From Coriaria nepalensis (taxonomy: Eukaryota > Streptophyta > Magnoliopsida > Cucurbitales > Coriariaceae): a DNA stretch of 64,000 nt. The notes under the pieces were generated by a model. The model made no database searches and was not told the origin of the DNA. It saw only the letters and a program-made list of their open reading frames with translations. A program made the position numbers and the translations under genes. Of the stretch, positions 11,287-22,189 are shown piece by piece (positions within the stretch are counted from its first letter, which is position 1; each line of letters starts with the position of its first letter). Location: positions 3,997,501 to 4,061,500 of the forward strand of contig CP114486.1 of NCBI GenBank assembly GCA_027186245.1. The letters are read 5' to 3'.

Positions 11287-12153
11287 TTTAATATTTAAAA
11301 TTAAGTTTTTATCATGATATTTGTAACGCATTAGACGTCAAACATGGTAATGAATTGCTTTACTATGTAATTAACGAAGACCGGAAGATTAGGCTAATGT
11401 TGATAAGTTACCGTCGAGATATGTCCTTACAGTGTCCAGAATTTAACATCCAATAGGATGAGGGGGGTAGTTTTGTAAAATCCGTCTGGAAGGTGGTATT
11501 AGGAATATATTATAAATTAATAAATAAATAAATAGTTGTTAAATTGTGTGCACGTGTGCACATCCCCTTCTCATCTGCTTTCGTGCCCAACAGCAACTCC
11601 TCTGCTAGCCCCACATTATATATTATATTTAAAATGGACCCCACTCTTGCAATTTCTCTCCCCCCCCCCCCCAACCTTTTCCCTCAACTCTTTTACTATT
11701 CTATCCCTCTTTGTTTTTCTTTTACAACTGTTTCGGGCACACAAGAAGACATAATAAGTCGGTCGGGATATAATTAGAAGCAAATTCAGACAGACTGGTG
11801 AGATAATTAGAAGCATGACAAAAATAATAAACAAAATAATTTAAAAAATAAATTATTTCTTCAAAATAGAGACAACTATTTCTTCAACACCAAACAAAAT
11901 TAGCATGTGATGAGTAGAGAGAGTTTAATTAGCATGTGATGAGTTAACACAAATTAGATTTTGCAAGTGACCGGCCTGCCCTTTGTCTTTAGTCAACGTT
12001 GTTAGGCCACCAATAGAAAAAGCACACCTTATTAGCAGTTAGCACTAGCAATACTCTTCGTCATCCTTATTCAACCCCCAATAATAAATATGAAATATCT
12101 TATCTTTAAAGAGAAATTAGAAAAATAAAAGTTCACTAAGATCATATATATGC
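10900..12153. other. Upstream region of the HRGP-family gene and intergenic DNA
   Basis: 10900-11100 should contain the HRGP leader and core promoter (minus strand). Further out are a (TA)n run at 11246-11281, a short poly-C run near 11661, a CT-rich patch at 11560-11740 and AT-rich DNA. No gene could be supported. Confidence 0.5.
11246..11281. repeat. (TA)n microsatellite
   Basis: About 18 TA units, visible directly, followed by AT-rich DNA. Confidence 0.95.
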
Positions 12154-12225
12154 TGCCCTCACGCAGGATCGAACTACGGACCTCCAGTTTACAAGACTGG
12201 CGCTCTACCACTGAGCTATAAGGGC
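12154..12225 (-). tRNA. tRNA-Thr (anticodon UGU)
   Basis: Read on the minus strand, this 72-nt sequence folds as a full cloverleaf. The acceptor stem pairs GCCCTTA with TGAGGGC, followed by an A discriminator base. The D-arm has TAGCTCAGTGGTAGAGC (A box). The anticodon stem CCAGT/ACTGG encloses the loop CTTGTAA with anticodon TGT, which reads ACA threonine codons. The T-arm has the canonical TTCGATC loop (B box) in a CGTAG/CTGCG stem. There is no intron. T-rich DNA about 25-35 nt past the 3' end can serve as the Pol III terminator. As I remember the plastid trnT genes, the sequence is unlike them, so I take it as nuclear. Confidence 0.95.
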
Positions 12226-12862
12226 TTTTTTGCCTTTGAACTTAATGTTTATTCTAAGGATGATTAGAATCTAGAATACGGCTGTTCGGTTTATTAGAGC
12301 AAAGAAAGCATATTCTCCTTTCTTGCCCTGTCCCCTCTCCGTAACATAAAGGCTGAATTTAGAGGTCAACTTGCATGGCTTCTTCCCCTCTTTGATAATG
12401 AGTAGATGGTGAGACTTTTCTTTCATTCCATTGTAATCAACTATATATATATATATATATACACACAAGATTCCACCATTATTATACAACCTTGTATCTT
12501 TTATAATGGCTGTCTTCATCTACATATGTCATCCACTTCCACAAACAGTGCATCACAATATACTTCTTCCAGATTTCTTCCACAAACATATATATATAGG
12601 TATAAAAGTTCAATAAGTTCAGTGATAAAATGAATATATATATATATAAAACAAGTAAAAACATTCTAAATCATAGTTGGGATTAATTTACAAACCACCA
12701 AGGAAAATAACACACAAGATTAGAAGGGTCATGAAATCCATTTCTTTTCTTTTTTTCCACAAGCCCCTCGGTTTTTTGCAAGTTTTTCATTTTCCAGAGG
12801 ATGGAATAATGTACAGACAGGACAGATAGATAAAGAAGCAGGTTCCATGTCCGGTCTTAATT
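12226..12862. other. Intergenic DNA between tRNA-Thr and the E2 gene
   Basis: AT-rich with two TA/ATAC runs (12443-12465 and 12632-12648). The last 150-200 bases are probably the 3' UTR of the E2 gene, which lies on the minus strand. Confidence 0.5.
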
Positions 12863-14566
12863 TTAAGGATCGGCTGTTCCAGCAACATCTTCATCGGACC
12901 CATAATCATCCTCACTCAGTTCTTCATCACTCGATTTCTCTTCTGATGGAGCTCCAATGTCTTCTGGCTTTGCATATTTCTCACAAAATTCTGAAAATTT
13001 GTAGAATTACAGAGTAATAAAGCAATAATGCTATTGACCCTCCTGGTATGAAACAAATGATGATAAGATATTTAGAAAAGGAGAGAAGATACAAACCTGG
13101 TCTGAGGTATAATCCAATAATTATAAACTCTGTGCTTTGGTTTCAAAAGCATATATGATTTAGGATGCGAGGCCTTGAACAAAAGAACAAAAACAGTTTT
13201 CTTTCGAGAAAGGTCAACAAGAAAATTCAATGACTTCTTCTTGTGCTCGATGGGAATAAATGTGAAGTACACTTACAGCCAATTTTAAAACTACAAGACT
13301 ATGAAGGGGTAGAAGTAGAAATTGAGCAAACTACAAACTACATTTTTCAACTAAATATCATTTTGGAACTGTCTTTGGGAAATAATGGAGTTTAGACCCA
13401 AATTGGAGTTTCAAATGATTTTCCAAATGCAAGCAAGTCCCCAAGTAGATAGGGATGGCACCGAAATTTCCAAAGTGAATCAAACAAGCATAAAGTTGGT
13501 TATTATTCACTTGTATCATCAACACACTAAATTATTCACATTTCTAAACGCGAATGTTATATCACTCAATCATGAATAAACTCCAATGTAGATGCAAACT
13601 ATTGAATTCAGCAAGATAAAACTATTTACCTTTCACTTTTTGTTCATAATAAGCACGGTCCCGCATCATTAGAGCGGCAGCTTCTCCGTTCAGAGGATCA
13701 GATGGGTTTGGGTACAGTAGAAGCTGGGGCAGGAACACCTCAAATACATTAACCAGGTCTGAAAACAAGTAGAAAAGCATAAAATTTTGGTAAAGCTGAG
13801 AAAAGAAACAAATTATTTAATGAAACTTAGGGAGAAGAAGTAATGCGGTAATGTACCAAACATGGGGCTCCAAGTCTGGTTGATAACATCTAAACAAACC
13901 GAGCCAGACCTGGGACTCAAAAAAAAAAAACTCGGAATTAGACAGAATTTACATAAAGAATTGATTTTCTATTCTTCTTGCTTCACAACAAAAAAATCAC
14001 AGAATAAGTTAAAACAGGCAAGTTTGAGTTTTCAAAGAACTCACATCTCATCTACATTTGGATGGTAGATTTTGTTGACAAAGCCAATAGATGGAGATTT
14101 ATAAGGATAAGCATCCGGTAATTCCACCCTAATCCTCCATAAACCTCCTTGATACGGGCCTTCAAGATTCCAGGCAAAGAACAGAAAAGATTTATATTAT
14201 GATTAAACTTACTATTAATAATGAACAAGGAATAAAGAATCAAGTTTAGTTAACAAAGAGTGCTTATATAAATCAACAAACTTATGCATATCCCCAATCA
14301 ACAAGTAAATGAATATAATCAAACAAAATTGATACCCATCCAGAAAACTGAAAAACATATATAATCCAAAGGGAAGTTCAAGAATGTATCCAAGTGAATT
14401 TAAGTCAGAAATATAACATGTGGTCAGCAGTAAGTGGATGCATATCCATAAAAGGTGTAAATCTAAAACCCAGAAAAATTTCACATGGTCAAACAAAACC
14501 GCCCAATAAAGTAACAAGAAATAATAATCAGACAAAACCCCATAAAAGGGAAGTATGAATTATTTA

Positions 14567-14605
<39 letters not shown>

Positions 14606-14965
14606 CCAAGAACAAGGTGAGAAAAGCTCAAAATCTATACAGTGATTAATGTGGATGATAAAAGTACAAATAAAATAAAAGATCAGATATACGGGAATGG
14701 AAGATTAGCTTACTGTCTTTGGGTCCATGGAAATCAACATAGAACTCTTGCATACTATCATTAATCATCTCCACCTTGTAATCACTCATCATCCTGTTCA
14801 TAATTCATACCAGTAAGACCAAAGAACAAGAGAAAAAGCAGAAAGGAAAAATCAAAAAAAAAAAAAAAGAAGAAAAAAAAACTGAAAAGCACACAGAAAT
14901 CAAATTAAGAGACGGAGTTACAGTTTCATCAAATCCATCTCTCGGCGTTTGCTGGGTGAAGACAT
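12863..14965 (-). CDS. UBC5: Ubiquitin-conjugating enzyme E2, UBC4/5/6 (UBE2H-like) group
   Basis: Six exons: complement(join(12863-12990, 13630-13758, 13857-13909, 14045-14159, 14714-14793, 14922-14965)). All introns are GT-AG and phases agree, giving 182 residues; the Arabidopsis UBC4-6 proteins are about 183-187. The product accepts ubiquitin from E1 as a thioester and passes it to substrates, usually with an E3. The UBC fold runs from about residue 5 to 150. The HPN motif is at 74-76 (YHPNVDE) and the catalytic cysteine is Cys85 in SGSVCLDV, with NQTWSP after it. The C-terminal tail is strongly acidic ([19 protein letters not shown]), a mark of this group and of human UBE2H and yeast Ubc8. 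The start [15 protein letters not shown] matches the family. UBC4, UBC5 and UBC6 cannot be separated reliably; the symbol is a group label. Confidence 0.95.
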
Positions 14966-15070
14966 CTTTTAGTTGCCTTTTTTCTTCCTTTCTGGTTCGG
15001 TGAGAGAGAGAGAGAGAGAGGAGGTAGACGAAGAAAAGAGCTTTGTAGAGAGAGAGATGCGAGGAGAGGA

Positions 15071-15080
15071 ATATTTATAT
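15071..15080 (-). promoter_or_regulatory. TATA box of the E2 gene
   Basis: On the minus strand an ATATAAATAT element lies about 106 bases upstream of the E2 start codon. It is followed by a CT-repeat leader (15002-15020 and 15044-15056 on the complementary strand). Position and leader type fit a plant core promoter. Confidence 0.5.
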
Positions 15081-15560
15081 GCACTCACACAGAGATACCA
15101 TTTACCCTCCAATTGTCACTGGCATGACGCGGTAAGAAGGTTAAAAAAAACAAAAACAAAAACAAAAATTGTCAAAGTTACTGCTTTTTGTTTTACCCAG
15201 TAGTAAAAGATTAAATATTTTTATTCCAATTTTTTTTTAATTTATTTTAATATTTATGATTTATCAAAAAAGGTGAATTCATTGTATTATGTGAACATTA
15301 ATGTGGTAGGCTTATGGATAAGATGAGGGATGCAATTTTTTGTTGGCATGATAATATTCTTAATTCTTTGAAAAGTACTCAAATTTCTCCTTCCCACCGT
15401 TTAATAAGTACAATTGGGTCAACTTTCTAGAGAAGACACAGAAAGAAATAATGACTAAACTTGCATTTGGCTTAGCCTTTTGTTTATGGTTTTAGACTTG
15501 GTAGTGCCTTTTTTTAGGTGTCCCTCGGTCATAGAGATGACAATTTGTACTGATCTCATA

Positions 15561-15738
15561 GTTCGGTACGTCACAATCTCACGGCCTGATTTTGGTATAA
15601 TATAAATTGTGTTGTGCCGTATTTAATATTGATTGACATGTATCGTATTTATATCTAAAAATAAAAATACGGCACGATATGAATATAATAGGTCATAAAT
15701 ATATCATGTCGGCCCGTGAGATCGTGCAGTACCGGACT
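15561..15738. mobile_element. Short foldback (MITE-like) element
   Basis: The sequence is one imperfect palindrome of about 178 bp. The left end (GTTCGGTACGTCACAATCTC) pairs with the right end (GAGATCGTGCAGTACCGGAC), and complementarity continues inward through ACGGCC/GGCCCGT and the pair TTGTGCCGTATTT / AATACGGCACGAT to the AT-rich middle. Complementarity stops outside both ends. No coding capacity. No clean target-site duplication was seen, so the superfamily is open. Confidence 0.7.
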
Positions 15739-16825
15739 GTAAGTCCATTTCGATTATGTTCTTGTTTTGGCTTATAAACTTGTTTCGACCCGTTCTGTAT
15801 CCAATTTTACTTTTTCCACTCTCACTCTTTCTAATGTTTTCAAATAAAAGAGTAATTAAAAAATTCGATTTAAATAATATATAAATTAAAAAATTAATCA
15901 TAAATTATATATATATATATATAAAATTATAAAAATTAGACTATCCGATGGCTACAAAATTAACCCTTATATATATAATTATATAATTATTATAATTTCG
16001 TAATTGAAATTTTGTTAGAATCATTCAAGTAACCTTTTTAGAATTAATTAATTTATGTCTTAATATATTGCAAAATGCAAATTATGTGACAATATCTTAA
16101 ACTTGAGACAAGTTATGATAATTTGTAACTTATTCACGTAAAAAGCTTAATTACATTGTTGTGGTATTTTTCTACTTAATCATTTCTTTGATTATTACAT
16201 ATCGAGTGAACATGTGCAGTGCCGTGTAAGAGATGTGTGTATGAGGGGGTCCGGTCCGATTAGGAACTATTCTATATGTTTATAAATATAAAAATACATA
16301 CTTTTTTTTTACCATCAATCGTATTTGAGAAATTATTTTCTTACTTATATTTTAAAATTTATTTTTATTTAAAATAGTATTAAATTAATATTAAAAATAT
16401 ATTAAAAAAAAAAAGTGATTTTCGTCTTTTCTTCGGTATCATTAAGATTGTGTGTATTTTGTCCTTTGCTCACTGTTCAGATCTTAGAAGCAATCAGACA
16501 ATAAAAAGAAAAAGAAGCAGCCTCAACTTTGAACACAAGCCATTGGTGCAGGCTCCGAATCTGATCGAAGTATTCTGATTTGTATATTTCAATACGGTGC
16601 AGTCGAATTTCATCGGTGAAAAGATGTAGCGGCCGGAGCTCCGGACTAGGCCTTGCAGTGTGACGTGCTGGACCTCACAATAAGAATTTTTATTTTTATT
16701 TTAAAGTATATGGAAAACTAATAATATAATATAAAAACAATAGATAAAGAAGTAAAAGGAGTAATGGGTAATATTTACTTGAAAGTAAGGAAAATTCATT
16801 TTACATAATAATATACATAAACCAG

Positions 16826-17065
16826 CAGTGTTGTGCGAGATATGAAATATGCAATACGGTGCGGTTGCAGTGCCTAAAACTAATTTGCAGTGCAGTGCCA
16901 TACTGCACCGATGCTCATCTCAAAAAACAACTTTAAGATAACAATTGAACACTATTTCAAAAAAACAAAACACCACCACCCACGGTGCAGTACAAAATAT
17001 GAAATATGTGGTGCAGTGCAGCTAAACCAACCGCAATGCAAACTCTCATATCATCATTATCAGTG
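16826..17065. mobile_element. Candidate hAT-type MITE with GTGCAGTG/GTGCGGTTG repeats
   Basis: The ends form a weak inverted repeat (CAGTGTTGTGCGAGATATGA against CACTGATAATGATGATATGA on the other strand, about 14 of 20 matching). Subterminal GTGCAGTGC and GTGCGGTTGC motifs recur in both orientations; such motifs are often seen in plant hAT MITEs. Flanks of 8 bp match only partly (5 of 8), so a target-site duplication is uncertain. A further AATACGGTGCAG copy at about 16591 lies outside these limits. Confidence 0.4.
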
Positions 17066-17220
17066 CTCTACCATTCTAAATTTGGTACCGCCAATGAAAA
17101 AAATGCAACATAAAGAGAGGGTTGTGGGACTCACTACACAAAACCCTTCGGGTCCTCTCGCATACGTTCCATACACCAGATGGCACAAAACAAGTTTTGT
17201 TCCAAAAACTGTTTTTTTTT

Positions 17221-19422
17221 TCACAACTCCAAATCGGTGCATTGCTTGTTCTCTAAACATATGACGGAATTGGATCCACCACCCACGAGTCTAACCGCCT
17301 CTTCCCCGAAACTACCAAAAGATCCGAACTCCGATTCATCATCATCACTGTCTACATCTTTTGGCGTCACACGATTCTGATAAACTCTCCGCCTTACAAG
17401 AACCACATTGAAGTAATAGCTCATCAAGTCCCCCCTTGTTTTCATTGGAAACAACTTAAATGCATCATCCCAAAAACACTTATTCTGTGAGGGAAGATTA
17501 CATCTCATCAAATCCTTAAACCTCTTCTCCTCTACATCACTCCACTGAAGTGAAACAGCCTCTCCCATCTGATCAAATCTCCAACGATAAAAGACTGGAC
17601 CCAGCTCGAGCTTCAGTCTCATCTTCTCTTCAGCAATGTGAAATCTAACACATTCCACAGAACCCGGCAGTTGACAACTACATGAATAGCTTCTTCCTCG
17701 CCCAATAAGATATAATTCCATTAAAAAATCATGCTTTCCACCTTCCAAAGGCCAGACCTTTGTCCCAAGCCATTTAGAGTCGCTCTCAGAAACCAAACCA
17801 TTCCATTCTGGGACAACAGCTTGAAATTCAGGTCCCACAGAAACTTCCTTTTCAACAGGCTCTTCCCTGAAAGGGCTAACCGTTGTTGTCCTTGGACCTG
17901 GTGAATCGGCATTTGATGGTACTTTCTTCTTGTGGTCCTTCTCCACCTCTGTTTTGTGATTGCTTGGTTCACATTGAGTGGCTGAACAAGTATTGCTACA
18001 AGAGCATAAACGAGGTTTCACTAAAGTGAGAAGTCTCTTGCTAGATCTTGACCTTTCTATAGACCCATGATTGTCATCAATATCATCCTCGTACATGGAT
18101 GGATGCATTTTTAACTTATTCTGCAAGTTCATAGGTCAGACCACGATCCGTACTTCAAAATTCGGAGAAAATCACTTTAATTTCAGAGTTCACACAAGTA
18201 GAACCGATCCAAAAAGGGAAAATCGGCAATCACTATGGTTCGCTACTTTATTAATAAAAAGGGTATGAGTCCGGATTAAAGGCTATAAGATAAGATATAA
18301 GACATGTATACTCTTAGTGCTTCTACCATAACATGCCTCAAAAAAACAGTATCATATATTGAATGTTGACTAAAACCATGGCATTGATATCCCAAGCCAT
18401 AGTCTAAAGCCAGGCAGGAGCAAACTTATATATCAAATACCAAGAATAAATATATCATACCATACATGACAAATTTACAAAACTACCTGCAAGGGAGACT
18501 CTTCATTGATTGCCTTGATATGGTTTCTTCGCAATAGTGCATTCTTTACACTGATTAACTGAACCCAGAACTCCTTGTTGCCTTGATAATCTTTCCACTT
18601 AGCCGGCCCTGGAATAAACCCAATTGAAGGATCGTTTGGATTCTTCGCAACCTGAGTCACCCAATTCACCATTCCCAATAAAGATTCTCTCTTTCTTTTA
18701 CGATATTCAATGTTTTTCATGCTAGCGATGCGTTCGGCTTCAGTGATATCACAAACGTTATCGTCATCATCATCTTCAAGGCTTCCCTCTTCATAACGAT
18801 CATTACTGCATTTCTCACCTTCTTCATCCATTCTAAATCCATTAGACTTGGTTTTCGACAAATTTAATTCATTTTCAACAAGGTCAATGCACTTCCCATA
18901 ATTCTTGTCTGATTTCAATGCGAGAAGTCCATCAAATAACAAATCTCTGAGATCTGTTGCTAATCCTAATGCCATATTCCCTTGTTCATTTTCTAATCTC
19001 CTATCAATGTGGTTCTCCCTTAACCAGTTTGCCCACTCACTCAAATACTTGCAACAAATCAATTTCACTGCAGCGGACAACCCATGATCCAAACCCAACT
19101 CCTCAGTCACTAAAGACCACAACCCTCTTTCCGAAACCTCCTCAAAACCCCCTCTATCTCTTACACCCAGCATCAATTTGAACAAATCAATAGACCCTTT
19201 ATCCCCAAGTGTTACAGGTATAGGCCTAATGATGCCCCTCGACTCCATTTCTACCAGAAAAACAGAAAGAAGTTGATCGAACGAGGAACGGAGTTTAACT
19301 CTGTATTCATCACGGCCGTCATTGACATCATCTTTCACCAAATGAGAGCCAGTATTGTCAAGGCAATCTAAAGACCCTAAAAACCCATTCGACAAAATTG
19401 AATATTCGAGCCAGTCCACCAT
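17221..19422 (-). CDS. ARID2: ARID and ELM2 domain nuclear protein (ARID1/ARID2-like)
   Basis: Two exons, complement(join(17221-18120, 18487-19422)), with one 366-bp GT-AG intron in phase 0, giving 611 residues. Residues about 41-135 fit an ARID DNA-binding fold (RVKLRSSFDQLLSVF, then GGFEEVSERGLWSLVTEELGL, then the LSEWANWL helix). An acidic run EDDDDDN precedes a basic EYRKRKRE stretch that could act in nuclear import. In the second half, VGPEFQAVVPEW opens an ELM2-like region (about 405-460), followed by a SANT-like segment to about 560. In plants this arrangement is known from ARID1, which takes part in chromatin and transcription control in pollen, and from ARID2. ELM2-SANT regions commonly recruit histone deacetylases in other eukaryotes. 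The start MVDWLEYS is the first ATG of the open frame. Naming as ARID2 and not ARID1 is a guess. Confidence 0.88.
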
Positions 19423-19732
19423 TGAATGGAAATTTACAGGGAGATAGTCAAAACGAGCTGATAAAGTTCTTGTGGGTAATAAGTTAGTGTGAGAGAGAGA
19501 CAGACCCTTTTCGTGTAGTAAGCTAAGAGGAATTGTACCTTATTCGTGAGTGTTGGACCGTGTTTTCTTCTCCGACATGGTTTGTGTACACCCGCACAGA
19601 GAGATGCAGAGGCCGACGGGGAGTAAAAACGAAAGAAAAAGTGGGATGCGTTATTGAGACAAGCCCAGTACGGTCGAAAACTTGGGAATTTTGAAGTTCG
19701 TTTAGTGGGAGCCAGCTGAAGCTGATGTTACG
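19423..19732. other. Upstream region of the ARID/ELM2 gene
   Basis: About 310 bases between the ARID start codon and the foldback element, with GA repeats near 19490. It presumably holds the leader and core promoter on the minus strand. No clear TATA box. Confidence 0.45.
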
Positions 19733-20244
19733 TGGGAGTGGATTGTATGGTGTAGTATTGTATGGGGTTGGATTATATGATGTTCCTCTAGTTTGTGTAA
19801 TTCGAATAGTCTATTTTAATTTAGCATCGGTAAGCCATGTTATAGGAAGAAATTGTATTTTAAATAATACGTGGGCTATCATATTTAATTTGGTGACTCA
19901 CATTTTTTTTTCTTTTCCTAATTTAATTTTTTTCGTACTCTCCTCTTAATTAACATACATTTGAAATTTTATTTTACTCTTTATCAATGAACTTATTCGA
20001 ACTCACTAACTTGTTAGAAATCACAAACTCATTCTTTATCGAAAACAAATCTACTGCATTTTGAAAACTTCTGATGACTCGAACTAATAGAAAATATAAA
20101 ATTACCAACATCTGAGATTGTCGGTCTGAGTGAAGAGCCCTTAGACTCTTCGAAGAGACACGAATTATGTGAGTCGTGAGACGTCAATCTGAGATGCTCT
20201 CCGAATCTTTGACCCGTCATCTCACATGTAACTCTAAGTTACTT

Positions 20245-20460
20245 TAAATGTCGAAAGCCCTTCACAAGTTTTGACCCTTTGACACATCGTCTTACATGTA
20301 ACTTTAAGGGTCGAAGAACCCTTCACAAGTCGAGGCCATTCGATTCTTTGAGTAACTGTAAGAGTCAAAGAGCCCTTCACAAGTTTCGACTCTTCGACCC
20401 GTAGAGTAACTCTAAGGATCGAAAGGTCTTTCATAGGTTTCGACCCTTCGACCCGTTATC
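20245..20460. repeat. TCGACCCTTCGACCC tandem units
   Basis: Four degenerate units of about 55-65 bp, each with CCCTTCACAAGT or a variant, a TTCGACCCTTTGACC-type block and GTAACTCTAAGG. The same words appear inverted at 20470-20620, so these units form the stem of the foldback element's core. Confidence 0.7.
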
Positions 20461-20840
20461 TTACATGCAACTCTAAGTTACTCTACGGTCGGGCCCTTCG
20501 ACCCTTAGAGTTACTCTACGGGTCGATAGGCCTCGACTTGTGAAAGGTCATTCGACTCTTAAAGTAACTTAGAGTTACACGTAAAATGACAAGTCGAAGG
20601 GTCGAAGGGTCGAAAGGTCGATGCTTCGAAGGGCCCTTTACATATCAGTCTATGAATCTCAGACCGACATCTCACATGTCAGTAATTTTATATCTTCTAC
20701 AAGTTTGAGCCATCGAGGGTTTTCAAAATGTAGTAGGTTATTTTCAAAAGAGAATGGGTTCATGACTTCCAACAAATTTGTGAGCTCGAATGGGTTCGTT
20801 GATTAAAAATAAAATGAAGCTTCGAATGTGTGTTAATAGA

Positions 20841-20872
20841 GAGGGGAGGGGGGGGGGGGGGGGGGAGGGGGG
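20841..20872. repeat. Poly-G run
   Basis: A nearly pure G tract of about 32 bases with two A interruptions on the + strand. It is the longest G-run in the window and could form a G-quadruplex. Length is likely to vary between individuals or assemblies. Confidence 0.85.
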
Positions 20873-21224
20873 AGAAATAAAAAATAAAAAACATGCGGGT
20901 CACCGCGTTCAACTCGGTGACCGGTGTGTTTTAAAATATAATTCCTCTTTAGGCGACGTGGCTTGCTCAGGGATACTGGATTGCAGCAGACGGACCGAAT
21001 TGCATGGGCTACATGGGCGCCATGCAATCCGGCACCATACAATCAGATCCCCTATTTTGTGGTTATGTATACCATATGGGAAATTATTAGTAGAGAGATG
21101 TTCTTAAGAAAAGTTTAGGAGGATTGCTACCTAGGAGGATACCCTAAACCATATTTCATAAACTTCTTTATTCACTGAGCAAAGGCCAAGCATCATATGA
21201 TTCTCCTATGATGGGCCATAAATA

Positions 21225-21809
21225 TCTCTTCATGTAGTATGTACAAAAATGTAACTCTCAGTACTTTTAAATGAATATTTATAAAAATATCACTCCAAAG
21301 AGAACTTGAATATATACCCCGATCAGAGTGATCAATGAGTTTAAAAGTGAAATCGGACTTATCACCTATAAGGTTCAACACTCATTAGCCCGTGGGAATC
21401 GTTGGGGGCATCTCCTAAGGGGCTCGGAACATGATGGGCCCAAGGTCGTTTGGCAGGAAAGGATTTAACCTATCACTGACACTAGGAATCCGCCCCCAAA
21501 TTAAAAGAGATCTTTATGGATCCTATTAGATCAAGGGAGATCATCTCGGATCCTATCAAATCAAGAGTTCTACTTCAAGAAAACTCTATTAAGTGAACCC
21601 TATCAATACCCCCTTTATGAGGCACCTAAGGTACATGCTCGAATGCTCAAAATCTAAGATTATTTTCATCATTGATTATCTTGAATACATTACTAACTTA
21701 AGCATCAGAAGGATTCGTAGGTGGTTACCACTACTTTCCCTTTTTGTTTTCTTCATTGTGCGGGTATGACTCCGTAAACATACTGTTAGGATGAATTTTG
21801 GCATCAACA
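21225..21809 (+). repeat. Left LTR of the Ty3/gypsy element
   Basis: Shares long blocks with the right copy, among them AATATTTATAAAAATATCAC, GCTCGGAACAT, AAGGTCGT and the terminal GGATGAATTTTGG. The 3' end at GCATCAACA is clear. The 5' end is approximate, because similarity fades upstream of about 21225. Confidence 0.7.
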
Positions 21810-22189
21810 GTTCATCGAGTAATTCGTACCATGGACTAGACTACAAAAGACAAACAATATAAGGTGAGGCCATCACCCATCAAAGCACACATAGAGCTCG
21901 ATTTGGGCAACAATAAAATCTTGAAGCTTAAAGGAAAATTGCTCGATGAAGAAAGGTAAGCGCTCAATGATTGCTTGAAGGAGAACTTAGATGTATTCAT
22001 GTGGAGCTCGAAAGACCTCTAGGGGATAGCCGAAGAAATAATCATCCACAAGTTGGGCGTGGCCTTTGAAGCTAGGCATGTCCGGTAGAAGAGGATAAAA
22101 TTCAATGAAGAAGAGAATAAAGCGGTGGCTGAAAAAGTCGATATGTTACTTTGCCTAAGAGAAATTAGAGAGGTTTAATACCTCGAATG

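Larger units (their letters stand above)
15081..17220. other. Intergenic DNA with two short foldback/MITE candidates
   Basis: No gene was found. The interval contains the E2 upstream region, AT-rich stretches, a palindromic element at 15561-15738 and a hAT-like MITE candidate at 16826-17065, both listed separately. Confidence 0.5.
19733..21053. mobile_element. Large foldback (long inverted repeat) element
   Basis: The whole 1.3-kb segment is an imperfect palindrome. The outer left arm from 19733 (GATTGTATGGTG, then TGTAATTCG and ATTTTAAATAATAC) matches the reverse complement of 20890-21050 (GATTGTATGGTG, TGCAATTCGG, ATTTTAAAACACAC). Inner arms 19970-20150 and 20650-20820 match over about 170 bp, including CATTTTGAAAAC, ATATAAAATTAC and GTCGGTCTGAG. 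The centre (20220-20620) consists of roughly 60-bp units built from TTCGACCC, CCCTTCACAAGT and GAGTAACTCTAAGG, in both orientations. No transposase frame is present, so it would be non-autonomous. A G-run at 20841-20872 interrupts the right arm. No target-site duplication was clear. Confidence 0.8.

Noticed and set aside
12154..12225. tRNA-Thr as a plastid DNA insertion
   Set aside because: The sequence does not match the plastid trnT-UGU or trnT-GGU genes as I remember them, and no neighbouring plastid genes are present.
20245..20620. Regularly spaced repeats reminiscent of a CRISPR array
   Set aside because: Plant nuclear context. The units are degenerate, occur in both orientations and have no unique spacers. 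They form the core of the foldback element.
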